Positions 23,581-35,962 of a DNA stretch of 64,000 nt are shown here, piece after piece. The stretch is from Stomoxys calcitrans (lineage: Eukaryota > Arthropoda > Insecta > Diptera > Muscidae): NCBI RefSeq assembly GCF_963082655.1, contig NC_081552.1:61740930-61804929 (forward strand), in the 5' to 3' direction. The notes under the pieces were generated by a model that was not told the DNA's origin, did not search any database, and was given only the letters and a program-made list of their open reading frames with translations. The position numbers and the translations under genes are program-made. Every line of letters begins with the position of its first letter. The stretch's first letter is position 1.

Positions 23581-24236
23581 ATAAGTATAGTCTTATATAT
23601 AAAAATTAATTTGAGTTTGTTTGTTTGTAGGTTTTTTTGTTTCTTCCTTATAGACTCAAAAACGGATGTACCGATTATCTTGAAATTTTCAGAGATTGTG
23701 TAGGTTGGTCTGGAAGGAAACATGGGTTATATAATTTTTTGAAATCGGAATGGAGCGGACCCTCTACCTAACCCCAAAAGTACCACCCAAAAATAAAAGT
23801 GGACCGATCAGGATAATATGGGATTCAAATGAAAGGTATTCAGAATTAGAATACGAATTTTATACTAAAAATTGTGTTCAAATAACTGGGGGCCGCTCCA
23901 ACTCCAAAACCCCCTAAAATAGGTTCATTGGATAAGCATGACAATATGGGACTCAAATGAAAGGTATTCGGGAGTAGATAATGAATATGGTCAGGAGGAA
24001 GAAATTGCTTTATAATTTGTTGATATCGGAATGGGGCGGACTTCCCGTTACCTCAAAAACACCACCCAAAATCACAAGTGGACCGATAAAGACAATATGG
24101 ATATCAAATGAAAAGTATTGAAGAGTAGAATACGAATATGGTATTAAAATTGAGTCGAAGTTTTCAGAATGTCGCCCTAAACCCAAAATGTCTAAAGGCA
24201 GACAAATTGGTCGTCCATATCAATATGAGACTTAAA

Positions 24237-25627
24237 AACAAGTAAAAAGGCGTTAAGTTCGGCCGGGCAGAACTTTGGATACCCACCACCTTAGATATAT
24301 ATGTAAACCACCTTTCATCAAAATCCAGTGAAAATTACATACCTTATGTCCCATAGCAGTTATATCGATATATGGACCGATTTGGACCAAATACTAATAA
24401 GTACATGTCATTGTTCAATTGTGTATAACAAAATATTGGTCTGTTTAGTAGCTATATCTAAAAATAAACCGATATAAACCATATACAACATGGATGTCGA
24501 AAAGCATAAGTCTCTGTGTCAAATTTCAATTAAATCGGATTATAAATGCGCCTTTTTTGGGGCCAAGACATTAAATCGAGATATCAGTCTATATGGCAGC
24601 TATATGCAAATCTTGATCGATCTAGACCAAATTGCAGAAATATGTGGACGGGCTTAACTTAACTCTCTGTCCCAAATTTAGGCAACATTGGACAATAAAT
24701 GCGCCTTTTATGGGCCCAAAACATTAAATCGAGAGATCGGTCTATATGGCAGCTATATCCAAGTCTGGACCGATCTGAGTGAAATTGAAGAAGGACGTCG
24801 AATGGCCTAACACAACTCAACAATAAATGCGCTTTATCGACATCGGACAATAAATGCGCTTTTTTAGGCCCCAAAACATAAAACCGAGAAATCGGTCTAT
24901 ACGGTAGCTATATCTAAATCTGGTTCGATCTGTGCCATATTGCAGAAGTATGTCAAGAAGCTTAACTTAACTCACTGTCCCAAATTTCGGCAACATCGGA
25001 CAATAAATTCGCCTTTTATGGGCCCGTAACCTTAAATCGAGGGATCGGTCTATATGGCAGCAATATCCAAATCTGATCCAATCAGGGCCAAATTGAAGGT
25101 AGATGTCGAAGGGCCTAACACAACATGTCCCAAATTTCAGCAAAATCGGATAATAAATGTTGCTTTTATGGGCCTAAGAACCTAAATCGGAGGATCGGTC
25201 TATATGGCAGCGATGACCAAATCTGGACCGATCCGGGCCAAATTAAAAAAGGGCCTAATTCAAATCACTGTCCCAAAGTTCAGCAAAATGGGGTGATAAA
25301 TGTGGCTTTTATTGGCCTAGGCCTCTAAATCGGCGGAACAGTCTATATGGGGGCAATATCAAGATATGGTCCGATATAGCCCATCTTCGAACTCAACCTG
25401 CTTATGGACAAAAAAAAGAATATGTGTAAAGTTTCAGCTCAATATTTCTATTGTTGAAGACTGTAGCGTGATTTCAACAGACAGACGGTCGGACATGTCT
25501 AGATCGTCTTAGATTTTTACGCTGATCAAGAATATATATACTTTATGGGGTCGGAAATGGATATTTCGATGTGTTGCAAACGGAATGACAAAATGAATAT
25601 ACCCCCATCCTTCGGTAGTGGGTATAC
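24237..25627 (+). mobile_element. HINE-B element nested in Helitron-like DNA
   Basis: AACAAGTAAAAAGGCGTTAAG start, palindrome with one change (GGCCGGGCAGAAC), about seven diverged 153-bp monomers, ACAGACAGACGGTCGGACATG in place of a full microsatellite, and end CCTTCGGTAGTGGGTATA. Complete but older than the 13549 copy by its scattered changes. Confidence 0.92.
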
Positions 25628-26024
25628 AAATTAGGTCGAAGTGTAGGGGGTCACCCCACCCCCCAAAAACGCCCCAAATGGACATAGGACTCATCATGAC
25701 TAAATGAGACTCGATTTGTTTGTTTGTTCCGTAGAATCAAAAAAGGAAATATAAGTTATATAATTTTTAGATATCGGATGGTGGCTGACCCTCCCCCTTA
25801 CACCAAAAGCGCCACCCAAAACCAAAAGAGGACTGATAGGCACAATATGGGTATCGAATGAAAGGTATTGGAGACTAGAAAATGAATATCGTATTAGATT
25901 TTGGGTTCAAGTAGCCTGCGGGCCGCCGCAACCCCAAAACTCCTGTAAACAGATATATTCGACGTTCCTATAAATATGTAACTCAAATGAAAAGTATCCA
26001 GCAGTAGATTACAAATATGGAATA

Positions 26025-27226
26025 AACAAGTAAAAGCGTGCTAAGTTCGGCCGGGCCGAATCTTATATACCCTCCACCATGGATCGCATTTGTCGAGTTC
26101 TTTTCCCGGCATCTCTTCTTTAGCAAAAAAAAAGGATATAAGAAAAGATTTGCTCTGCTATTAGAGCGATATCAAGATATGGTCCGGATTGGACCACAAT
26201 TAAATTATATGTTGGAGACCTGTGTAAAATGTCAGCCAATTCGAATAAGAATTGCGCTCTTTGTGAGCTCAAAAAGTAAAATAGAGATATCGATTTATAT
26301 GGGAGCTGTATCGGGCTATGGACCGATTCAGACCATAATAAACACGTATGTTGATGGTCATGAAAGAATCCGTCGTACAAAATTTCAGGCAAATCGGATA
26401 ATAATAGCGACCTCTAGAGGCTCAAGAAGTCAAGATCCCAGATCGGTTTATATGGCAGCTATATCAGGTTATAAACCGACTTGTACTTTATTTGACATAT
26501 TTGTTGAAAGTAACAATAAAAAACGTCTTGCGAAATTTCAGTCAAATCGGATAGGAATTGCGCCCTCTAGAAGCTCAAGAAGTCAAGTTCCCAGATCTGT
26601 TTATATGACAGCTATATTCGGTTATGGACCGATTTGAACCATACTTAGCACAGTTATTGGATATTATAACAAAACACGTCGTGCAAAATTTAATTCCAAT
26701 CGGACAAGAATTGCACGCTCTAGAGGCTCAAGAAGTCAAGAAGTCAAGACCAAAGATCTGTTTATATGGTAGCTATATCAGGTTATGGACCGATTTGAAC
26801 CATACTTAGCACAGTTATTGGATATCATAACAAAACACGTCGTGCAAAATTTCATCCCAATCGGATAAGAATTGCGCACTCTAGAGGCTCAAGAAATCAA
26901 GAAATCAAGACCCAAGATCGGTTTATATGGCACCTATATCAATACATGGACCGATATGGCCCATTTACAATACCAACCGACCTACACTAATAAGAAGTAT
27001 TTGTGCAAAATTTCAAGCCGCTAGCTTTACTCCTTCGGAAGTTAGCGTGCTTTCGACGGACAGACGGACGGACGGACAGACGGACGGACATGGCTAAATC
27101 GACATAAAATTTCACGACGATCAAGAATATATGTACTTTATGGGGTCTCAGACGAATATTTCGAGTAGTTACAATCAGAATGACGAAATTAGTATACCCC
27201 CCATCTTATGGTGGAGGGTATAAAAA
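26025..27226 (+). mobile_element. HINE-A element nested in Helitron-like DNA
   Basis: Complete plus-strand copy: AACAAGTAAAAGCGTGC, palindrome, TATACCCTCCACCATGG, about five monomers, microsatellite at about 27055-27090, terminal ATGGTGGAGGGTATAAAA. A 199-codon ORF (26038-26637) runs through it because the monomer is a multiple of three; it is not a gene. Confidence 0.93.
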
Positions 27227-28136
27227 TTAGGTCCAAGTAATCAGAGGTCGCCCCACCCCCAAATGGGCATATCTGCGGACCATGGCTGCATCGGATTCAA
27301 ATGAAAGATATTTGGTAGTAGATTTAAAATATGACATTTAAATTTGCGTTCAAATCAAGGTGGTGCTTTTCCTCCTCAAAATACGTCGAATAGATTAATT
27401 GACCCATTATGGCAATACAGGACTCAAATGAAAGGTATTTGAGAGTAGAAAACGAATATGATTTCCAATTTTGGGGGTACGCCTTAAATCACCCCATAAT
27501 CTGAACTTTATTTCCGACTATAGCAATATGGAGCTCAAATAAACGGTATTTGGGAGTAAAGAACGAATTTGCATACATGCCACAGCCCTAAAACACCTTC
27601 TAAACGGTTCATACTTACGTACCATGACAATATGGGGCTCAAACTAAAGGGATTTGGGAGTGGACACAGGTTTGATAGCCATATTTGAGTCGAAATGTCT
27701 TCCCTAAAAAGAACTTCCCATTACACTAATTTCAAAAATACAAGATCGCGGAGATTAGTAATGCGATTCGTTCGAAATTTTTTGCACTCTAACAGTCACA
27801 AAAAAAAACATGGATTTTATTGTTGGGGACGACGATATAGAGCCGTGTGTTTGGGGAGCCGCCCCACCCCAAAATACCTCCCAATTATATAAAAGCTATT
27901 TGGGGTGAAATTTATTAATTATCGGGAAATTTATATATATTTTCAGGACAAAGACCATGTGGTCAACCCCACCGTCAAACACAACTTATTTACCGATCAT
28001 GCCATTATGGGACTCATAGCACGAATCTTATATTTACTTTATTGGGCAAGTGACCACCCCCGAAATACCCCCTAAACCCGAAATATTTACCAATACGGTA
28101 ATATGGGACTCAAAAGAAAGGCATTTGGGAGTTGAG

Positions 28137-28418
28137 TAAAAATTTGCCCAGGAACCGAGCAGGGGCAAACTTCTCACATATTAATGAGTGCTTTCCCACT
28201 CAAGTTGAGTTTATCAACGATAAGGGACCTTTTTATAGCCGAGTCCTACGGCGTACCGCAGTGCGACACCTCTTTGGGGAGAATCATGCATGGCATGGTA
28301 CCTCGCAAATATCGCCAGCATTAAGAGGGAATAATCATCGCTTTAAATTTTGTCCGAAGTTCCGCCAGGATTCGAACGCCGGCGTTCAGCGTCATTGGCG
28401 GACATAGGCTACAGTGGC
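28137..28418 (-). mobile_element. tRNA-derived SINE
   Basis: The minus strand starts with a tRNA-like head: GCCACTGTAGCC, TGTCCGCCAATGACGCTGAAC, and a B-box GCGTTCGAATCC. It runs into a non-tRNA body ending TTAATATGTGAGAAGTTTGCCCC. Polymerase III internal promoter elements are expected from such heads. The A box is shortened in this copy. It is inserted in Helitron-like DNA. Confidence 0.75.
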
Positions 28419-28500
28419 ACGAATTCGATATCCACATTCAGGGCGGAGGGTCCCCACCCTAAAAAGATACTAGAGAAAGAGCTGGCCCTCTCCAGCTAGT

Positions 28501-29743
28501 AATACATAATATTGACATGTGTTAAGAACATGTAGTGTGATAGAGCTTTTACTGGTTTTATGTTGAAATCTTGTGCTGCTAACTACCATGTCTTTTGCAG
28601 CGGCGAAATCTATTATCCTCAACCCATTATCGGGCGTTTTCTCGTGGAGGCAAAATTGTCCGACTTTTGGACCAAAGATATATTCATTGCATTAAAATCT
28701 CATAGAACGATTTAAATATCATGGGCAGTGGTCGCATACTCTTTGGACATTCCAGGTGCAGATCCGGAGATCTTTCTAGTCCGCTTAAGGTTTTCCATTT
28801 TCTTTAATTTCGTCCAATTAGTTGACTTATTACCACAACACCTTGAATCCTGTTGCGATTTCCCCAGCTGTCAATGATCTGCCAAATTATACGCTGGAGA
28901 TTGTTTTGTAATCCCTGTGTAATAAATTCCACAAAAACTTAAAATTTCGTTGCATAATTTGTTCTTCGAGAGTATTGGAATGTTTTAATTCATATAATTT
29001 ACTTGTTTATGTATAAGCATGAAATTCCTTGACAATAAACAAAAAAGAACTTCACTCCCTTATTCATTTGACATTCAGTGCTTTCAAATATTTGTATTGC
29101 CCATCATAACACCAACATTGTAACAGAAAACAGCATGCCAGAAGTGATTGAAATTCCAACGCTTGCCTCTACTTTGAAACTTGGGTGTTGCCATGTTGAG
29201 ATGAGTACTCTTTCGCCTTTTTCCTGTGTTCGCCTTTTTTTCTGTGCACATACTTGGCGAGCTAATAATTTCCACATTTTATTTTCAATTTAATGATTTC
29301 ACTTGATTTCCTTGGAAGAGGCGTTGAGAAAAATAGAAAAACGAGTGCCAAAATCGAATCAAATCACAGCATTCGTGCCTTCAACCATTCAAGCATTCAT
29401 AGCATCTAAGCAGTAATGTTGAGTTGAGCCAAACCAAGCAAACACAATCATACATATAAACCTTGATGTTTATGCATCAGCGCCTAAAGAAAGACACACT
29501 GGAAGAAAATTTTTTTGGGAAGAATGAATACGGAGGCTGATTCTTTGGAGGTTGTGATGGATATTCAAAAGTTTGATTTATTTGCTTTTGTGAAGTAAGG
29601 ACATCTTTCGCTTAGTCGATTTGTAATGGAAGTGGTCCAAACTTTCGCAGTTCGTAAAACAGGATTCTGACAAGTTTGGACTATTGTACGCTAAGTCTTG
29701 CTCAACTAGTGAGTCCGCACACTTATCTAGCAAGTGTCTTATA
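28501..29743. other. Unassigned sequence, about 1.2 kb
   Basis: Not part of any repeat family seen here. Contains only small ORFs on both strands near 29080-29290 without recognisable features. Possibly host intergenic or intronic DNA. Confidence 0.45.
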
Positions 29744-30350
29744 AAGGGTGATTTTTTTGAGGTTAGGATTTTCATGCATTAGTATTTGACAGATCACGTG
29801 GGATTTCAGACATGGTGTCAAAGAGAAAGATGCTCAGTATGCTTTGACATTTCATCATGAATAGACTTACTAACGAGCAACGCTTGCAAATCATTGAATT
29901 TTATTACCAAAATCAGTGTTCGGTTCGAAATGTGTTCAAATTTTGACAAATTTTGTTCAGCGATGAGGCTCATTTCTGGTTGAATGGCTATGTAAATAAG
30001 CAAAATTGCCGCATTTGGAGTGAAGAGCAATCAGAAGCCGTTCAAGAACTGCCCATGCATCCCAAAAAATGCACTGTTTGGTGTGGTTTGTACGCTGGTG
30101 GAATCATTGGACCGTATTTTTTCAAAGATGCTGTTGGACGCAACGTTACGGTGAATGAACACATTTCGAACCGAACACTGATTTTGGTAATAAAATTCAA
30201 TGATTTGCAAGCGTTGCTCGTTAGTAAGTCTATTCATGATGAAATGTCAAAGCATACTGAACATCTTTCTCTTTGACACCATGTCTGAAATCCCACGTGA
30301 TCTGTCAAATACTAATGCATGAAAATCCTAACCTCAAAAAAATCACCCTT
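29744..30350 (+). mobile_element. Tc1/mariner-type element, internal-deletion derivative
   Basis: 607 bp flanked by TA on each side (29742-29743 and 30351-30352). Termini AAGGGTGATTTTTTTGAGG and the inverse. The two inverted repeats are 194 bp each (29744-29937 and 30157-30350) and both carry the transposase start region (MNRLTNEQRLQIIEFYYQNQ). Between them is a piece of transposase catalytic core. It cannot make its own transposase but has complete ends. Confidence 0.92.
29938..30156 (+). pseudogene. Mariner transposase remnant, catalytic-core piece
   Basis: The frame from about 29953 reads FSDEAHFWLNGYVNKQN, which contains a catalytic Asp of the IS630/Tc1/mariner DDE domain. It continues CRIWSEEQ and VWCGLYAGGIIGPYFFKDAVGR, then runs out of family similarity at 30157 where the inverted repeat starts. 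The helix-turn-helix region, the second Asp and the third acidic residue are absent. The sequence before it (TTTTGACAAATT) marks the deletion joint. Confidence 0.88.
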
Positions 30351-30424
30351 TATGTTGTAAATAAGGCTTCTTTACAAGAGACTTAAGAACCCTCTACATC
30401 TGACTTTGTCACAAACTGCAGTAG
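30351..30424. other. Short unassigned spacer
   Basis: Between the mariner derivative and the SINE; nothing recognised. Confidence 0.4.
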
Positions 30425-30660
30425 CAAGGCTACTGTAGCGCAAGGGTGAGTATGTCCGCCCATTATTCGAATCCTAACGAGACCAACCGTAAAAATTTTT
30501 CATCGGTGGTTATCTTCTCCCAATGCTGGCGACGTTGGTGAAGACTTTGCCATATAAAAATTTCTCTCCAAGGAGGTCCCTTATCATTAGCTTAAACTTG
30601 AATCGGACAGCACTCATTAATATGCGAGAAGTTTGCCCCTGTTCCTCAATAGAATGTTCA
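30425..30660 (+). mobile_element. tRNA-derived SINE, second copy
   Basis: Plus-strand tRNA-like head with an A-box-like TAGCGCAAGGGTGAG and a degenerate B box ATTCGAATCC. The body ends CACTCATTAATATGCGAGAAG and TTTGCCCCTG, matching the inverse of the copy at 28137-28418. The bodies contain the shared piece AAGGAGGTCCCTTATC. Confidence 0.75.
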
Positions 30661-30780
30661 TGAGCAAATGAGCATTTGCAGAAGCATGTGCGATGGATTT
30701 GTTTAGATGGCAAATGCGACAGCCATTATACTGGGTTAGTTGGTAATTGTCCTATCATTATCATATGCACGCTTTTTCTT
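30661..30780. other. Short unassigned spacer
   Basis: 120 bp before an inverted HINE-B; nothing recognised. Confidence 0.4.
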
Positions 30781-31584
30781 GTTATACCCACCACCGAAGG
30801 ATGGGGGTATATTAATTTTGTCATTTCGTTTGCAACACATCGAACTATCTATTTTTGACCTTATAAAGTGTATATATTCTTGATCGTCGTACAAATCTAA
30901 GACGATCTAGCCATGTCCGTCCGTCTGTCTGCTGAAAACACGCTACAGTCTTTACAAATAGAGATATTGAGCTGAAACTTTGCACAGATTCTTTTCTTGC
31001 CCCTTATCAGGTTAAGCTCGAAAATGAGCTATATCGGACTATATCTTGATATAGCCCACATATAGACCGATCCGCCGATTTAGGGTCTTATGCCTGTAAA
31101 AGCAACATTTGTTATCCGATTTTGCTGAAACTTGGGACAGTGAGTTGTGTTCGGCCAGTCGACATTCTTCTTCAGTTTGGTCCAGATTTGGATATAACTA
31201 CCATACCGACCGATCTCCCGACATAGAGTATTGAGCCCACAAAAAGGTGATTTTTCATCCGATTTGGATGAAATTTGAAATAGTGTGTTTTGGCACCCCT
31301 TTAAACTTTTTTGTAGAATATCGCCCAGATTGGGTCATAGAGGGAATGATATGATTTTTTCTGGACGATGTTCAACAAACAGGTGTAGAGGTCTATCAAA
31401 ACGCACCGTTTTAAATTTCATCCAAATCGGATGAAAAGTGCTCCTTTTATGGGTTCAATACTCTATATCGGGAGATTGGTTTTTGTGGCAGCTACATCCA
31501 AGTATGGTCCGATCTGGACGATATTCAACAAAAAGGTTTAGATGGGTACCGGAACTCGGTGCCAAATTTCATCGAAATAGTATG
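30781..31584 (-). mobile_element. HINE-B-related element, inverted, no 5' end
   Basis: It starts with the inverted 3' end (TATACCCACCACCGAAGG), then CTTATAAAGTGTATATATTC, a short GTCCGTCCGTCTGTCTG, and monomers of HINE-B kind up to about 31300. The last 280 bp have a different monomer (CCAAATCGGATGAAAAGTGC, TTTTATGGGTTCAATACTC), like the type E piece at 34372. Possibly a composite of two subfamilies. Confidence 0.75.
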
Positions 31585-34371
31585 AACAAGTAAAAGCGTG
31601 CTAAGTTCGGCCGGGCCGAATCTTATATACCCTCCACCATGGATCGCATTTGTCGAGTTCTTTTCCGGCATCTCTTCTTAGGCAAAACAAGTAAAAAGGC
31701 GTTAAGTTCGGCCGGGCCGAACTTTGGATACCCACCACCTCGGGTATATATGTAAACCACCTTTCATCAAAATTCGGTGAAAATTTTATACCTTATTTCC
31801 CATATGAGTTATATCCAAATATGTTCCGATTTGGACCAAATACTAATAAGTACATTAGCTATATCTAAAAATAAACCGATCTGATCTATAAACGACACGG
31901 ATGTCGAAAAGCCTAACATAAGTCACTGTGCCAAATTTTAGTGAAATCGGATTATAAATGCGCCTTTTATGGGGCCACATGGTAGCTATATCCAAATCGG
32001 GATCGATTTGGGTCAAGTTGCATAAAAATGTCGAAGAGCCTAACACTAAGCACTGTCCCAAATTTCAGCGAAATCGGACTTAATGTCGCTTTTATGGGCC
32101 CAAAACCTTAAGTCGAGAGATCGGTCTATATGGCAGCTATATTCAAATCTTAACCGATCTGGGCAAAATTAAGGAAGGACGTCGAAGCGCCTAACCAAAC
32201 TTACTGTCTCAAATTTCAGCGACATCGGACAATAAATGCGTATTTTATGGCCCCAAAACCTAAAACCTAGATATCGGTCTATATGGCAGCTATATCTAAA
32301 TCTGGACCGATCTGTGCGATATTGCAGAAGTATGTCAAGGGGATTAACTTAACTCACTGTCCCAAATTTCGGCGACATCGGACAATAAATGAGCATTTTA
32401 TGGGCCCAAAACCATAAATCAAGAAATCGGTCTATATGACAGCTATATCCAAATATGAACCGATCAGGACCAAATTCAAGAAAGATGTCGAAGTGCCTAA
32501 CACAACTCACTGTCACAAATTTCAGCAAAATCGGACAATAAATGTGCCTTTTATGGGCCCAAAACCTTTAATCGAGAGATCGGTCTATATGGCATCTAAA
32601 TCTGGACAGATCTAAGCCAAATTAACGATGAATATCGATGGGCCTTACACAACTCACTGTCCCGAATTTCAGCGAAATCGGATAAAAATTGTGGCTTTTA
32701 TGGGCCTTAGACCCTAAATCGGAGGATCGGTCTATATGGCAGCTATATCCAAATCTGGACCGATCTGAGCCAAAATGACTAAGGATGTCGAAGGGACCTA
32801 ACACAACTCACTGCCCCAAATTTTAGCAAAATCGGATAATAAATGTGGCTTTTATGGGCCTAAGACCCAAAATCGGCGGATCGGTCTATATAGGGGGTAT
32901 ATATAGATATAGTCCGATTTGGCCCATCTTCGAACTTAACCTGCTTATGGAAAAAAAAAAGAATTTGTGCAAAATTTCAGCTCAATATCTCTTTTTTTAA
33001 AGACTGTAGCGTGATTTCAACAGACAGACGGACAGACGGACGGACATGTCTAGATCGTCTTAGATTTTTACGCTGATCAAGAATATATATACTTTATTGG
33101 GTCGGAAATGGATATTTCGATGTGTTGCAAACAAATGACGAAATGAATATACCCCCATCCTTCGGTGGTGGGTATAAAAAAGGATATAAGAAAGGATTTG
33201 ATCTGCTATTAGAGCGATATCAAGATATGGTCCGGTTTGGACCACAATTAAATTATATGTTGGAGACCTGTGTAAAATGTCAGCCAATTCGAATAAGAAT
33301 TGCGCCCTTTGTGGGCTCAAGAAGTAAAAGAGAGAGATCGATTTATATGGGAGCTGTATTGGCCTATAGACCGATTCAGACCATAATAAACACGTATGTT
33401 AATGGTCATGAGAGAATCCGTCGTACAAAATTTCAGGCAAATCGGATAATAATTGCGACCTCTAGAGGCTCAAGAAGTCAAGATCGCAGATCGGTTTATA
33501 TGGCAGCTATATCTGGTTATGAACCGACTTGTACTTTTTTTGACATAGTTGTTGAAAGTAACAATAAAAAACGTCTTGCGAAATTTCAGCCAAATCGGAT
33601 AGAAATTGAGCCCTCTAGAAGCTCAAGAAGTCAAGTCCCCAGATCTGTTTATATGACAGCTATATCAGGTTATGAACCGATTTGAACCATATTTGGCACA
33701 GTTGTTGGATATCATAACAAAATACTACGTGCCAAAATTCATTCAAATTGGATAAGAATTGAGCCCTCTAGAGGCTCAAGAAGTCAAGACCCAAGATCGG
33801 TTTATATGACAGCTATATAAGGTTATGGACCGATTTGAACCAAATTTGAACAAAACACGTCGTGCAAAATTTCATTCCAATCGGATATGAATTGCGCACT
33901 CTAGAGGCTCAAGAAGTCAAAACCCCAGATCGGTTTATATGGCAGCGATATCAGGTTATGGACCGATTTAAACCATATTTGGCACAGTTGTTGGATATCA
34001 TAGCAAAACACGTCGTGCAAAATTTCCTTCTGATCGGATAAGAATTGCGCACTCTAGAGGCTTAAGAAGTCAAGACCCAAGATCGGTTTGAATGGCAGCT
34101 GTATCAAAACATGGACCGATATGGCCCATTTACAATACCAACCGACCTACAATAATAAGAAGTATTTGTGCAAAATTTCAAGCGGCTAGCTTTACTCCTT
34201 CGGAAGTTAGCGTGCTTTCGATAGACGGACGGACAGACGGACGGACATGGCAAGATCGACATAAAATTTCACGATGATCAAGAATATTTATACTTTATGG
34301 GGTCTCAGACGAATATTTCGAGTAGTTAAAATCAGAATGACGAAATTAGTATACCCCCCCATCTTATGGTG
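31585..34371 (+). mobile_element. HINE-A element split by a HINE-B
   Basis: The 5' end of HINE-A (31585-31685) stops at TTCTTAGGCAAAA. After the HINE-B, the same element resumes at AAAAGGATATAAG (33177). It runs through monomers and a microsatellite (about 34219-34245) to ATCTTATGGT, where the last bases are replaced by type E sequence. The continuity shows that HINE-B entered HINE-A. Confidence 0.93.
31686..33176 (+). mobile_element. HINE-B element nested in HINE-A
   Basis: Complete: AACAAGTAAAAAGGCGTTAAG, palindrome, TACCCACCACCTCGGG, about eight monomers, microsatellite at about 33022-33046, terminal CCTTCGGTGGTGGGTATAAAA. Confidence 0.93.
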
Positions 34372-34792
34372 ATACCCTCCACCACCAAAAATGCTCCTTA
34401 TATAGGAGCATTACACTAGGTAGATCCAAATAGGGTCCGATTTGTACCACATTTGACAGGAATGGGTATGGTCCCACCAGAACGCACTGTGCCAAATTTC
34501 ATCGAATTCGGTTGATAAATGGATCTATGTTCTCAATACCCTATACCGGGAGATCGGGTGATCAGTCTATAATGCAGCTATATCTAAATATAGTTCGATC
34601 TGAGCCGCACTTCACAGAAATTAATAGGGGTCTACCAGAACTCACTGTGCCAAATTTTATCGAAATCGGATGAAAAATTACCAATTTTTTGCCTCAAGAC
34701 TTTAAGTCTGGAGATCGGTCTATATAGCGGTTATATATAGCCGCATCCGATTTTATGAGATCAGAAGGTCATACAAAGCATATGAAATCATC
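34372..34792. mobile_element. HINE type E fragment
   Basis: Two or three diverged monomers with GCCAAATTTCATCGAA, GGGAGATCGG and CTATATCTAAATATAGTTCGATC. It begins ATACCCTCCACCACC, resembling an inverted 3' terminus. No microsatellite or 5' end. It belongs to the same superfamily but to neither main type. Confidence 0.55.
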
Positions 34793-35938
34793 AACAAGTA
34801 CAAGCGTGCTAAGTTCGGCCGGGCCGAATCTTATATACCCTCCACCATGGATCGCATTTGTCGAGTTCTTTTCCCGGCATCTCTTTTTAGGCAAAAAAAG
34901 GATATAAGAAAAGATTTGCTCTGCTATTAGAGCGATATTAAGATATGGTCCGGTTTGGACCACAGTTTATTATGTTTATGTTGGAGACCTGTGTAAAATG
35001 TCAGCCAATTCGAATAAGAATTGCGCTCTTTGTGGGCTCAAGAAGTAAAATAATAAACACGTATGTTAATGGTCATGGGAGAATCCGTCGTGCAAAATTT
35101 CAGGCAAATCGGATAATAATTGCGACCTCTAGAGGCTCAAGAATTCAATTCCCCAGATATGTTTATGTGACAGCTATATCAGCTTATGCACCGATTTGAA
35201 CCATATTTGGCACAGTTGTTGGATATCATAACAAAATACTACGTGCCAAAATTCATTCCAATCGGATAAGAATTGCGCACTCTAGAGGCTCAAGAAGTCA
35301 AGACCCCAGATCGGTTTATATGGCAGCTATATCAGGTTATGAACCGATTTGAACCACACTTGGCACAGTTGTTGGATATCATAACAAAACACGTCGTGCA
35401 AAATTTTATTCTGATCGGATAAGAATTGCGCACGCTAGAGGCTCAAGAAGTCAAGACCCAAGATCGATTTATATGGCAGCGATATTAGGTTATAAACCGA
35501 TTTGAACCATACTTTGCACAGTTGTTGGATATCATAAGAAAACACGTCGTGCAAAATTTCATCCCAATCGGATAAGAATTGCGCACTCTAGAGGTTCAAG
35601 AAGTCAAGACCCAAGATCGGTTTGTATGGCAGCTATATCAAAACATGAACCGATATGGCCCATTTACAATACCAACCGACCTACACCAATAAGAAGTATT
35701 TGTGCAAAATTTCAAGCGGCTAGCTTTACTCCTTCGGAAGTTAGCGTGCTTTCGACAGACAGACGGACGGACGGACGGAGGGACGGACAGACGGACGGAC
35801 ATGGCTAGATCTACATAAAATGTCGCGACGATCAAGAATATATATACTTTATGGGGTCTCAGACGAATATTTCGAGTAGTTACAATCAGAATGACGAAAT
35901 TAGTATACCCCCCATCTTATGGTGGAGGGTATAAAAAG
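34793..35938 (+). mobile_element. HINE-A element, complete
   Basis: AACAAGTACAAGCGTGC start, palindrome, monomers (one partly deleted near 35050), microsatellite at about 35757-35801, end ATGGTGGAGGGTATAAAA. Confidence 0.93.
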
Positions 35939-35962
35939 AATTTTATATATATTTATAATTAA

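Larger units (their letters stand above)
23591..28500 (+). mobile_element. Helitron-like element split by HINE-B, HINE-A and a SINE
   Basis: The 5' end TCTTATATATAAAAATTAATTTG is a Helitron-type TC start. Unit sequence is seen at 23600-24236, 25628-26024, 27227-28136 and 28419-28500, ending near GGCCCTCTCCAGCTAG. The text is continuous in type on each side of the three insertions (24237-25627, 26025-27226, 28137-28418), so they entered an existing element. Confidence 0.65.

Noticed and set aside
26038..26637. 199-codon ORF as a coding gene
   Set aside because: It begins in the HINE-A 5' end and crosses monomers; equivalent ORFs occur in most HINE-A copies with different lengths.
28132..28407. 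91-codon ORF as a gene
   Set aside because: It lies in a SINE read in the antisense direction.
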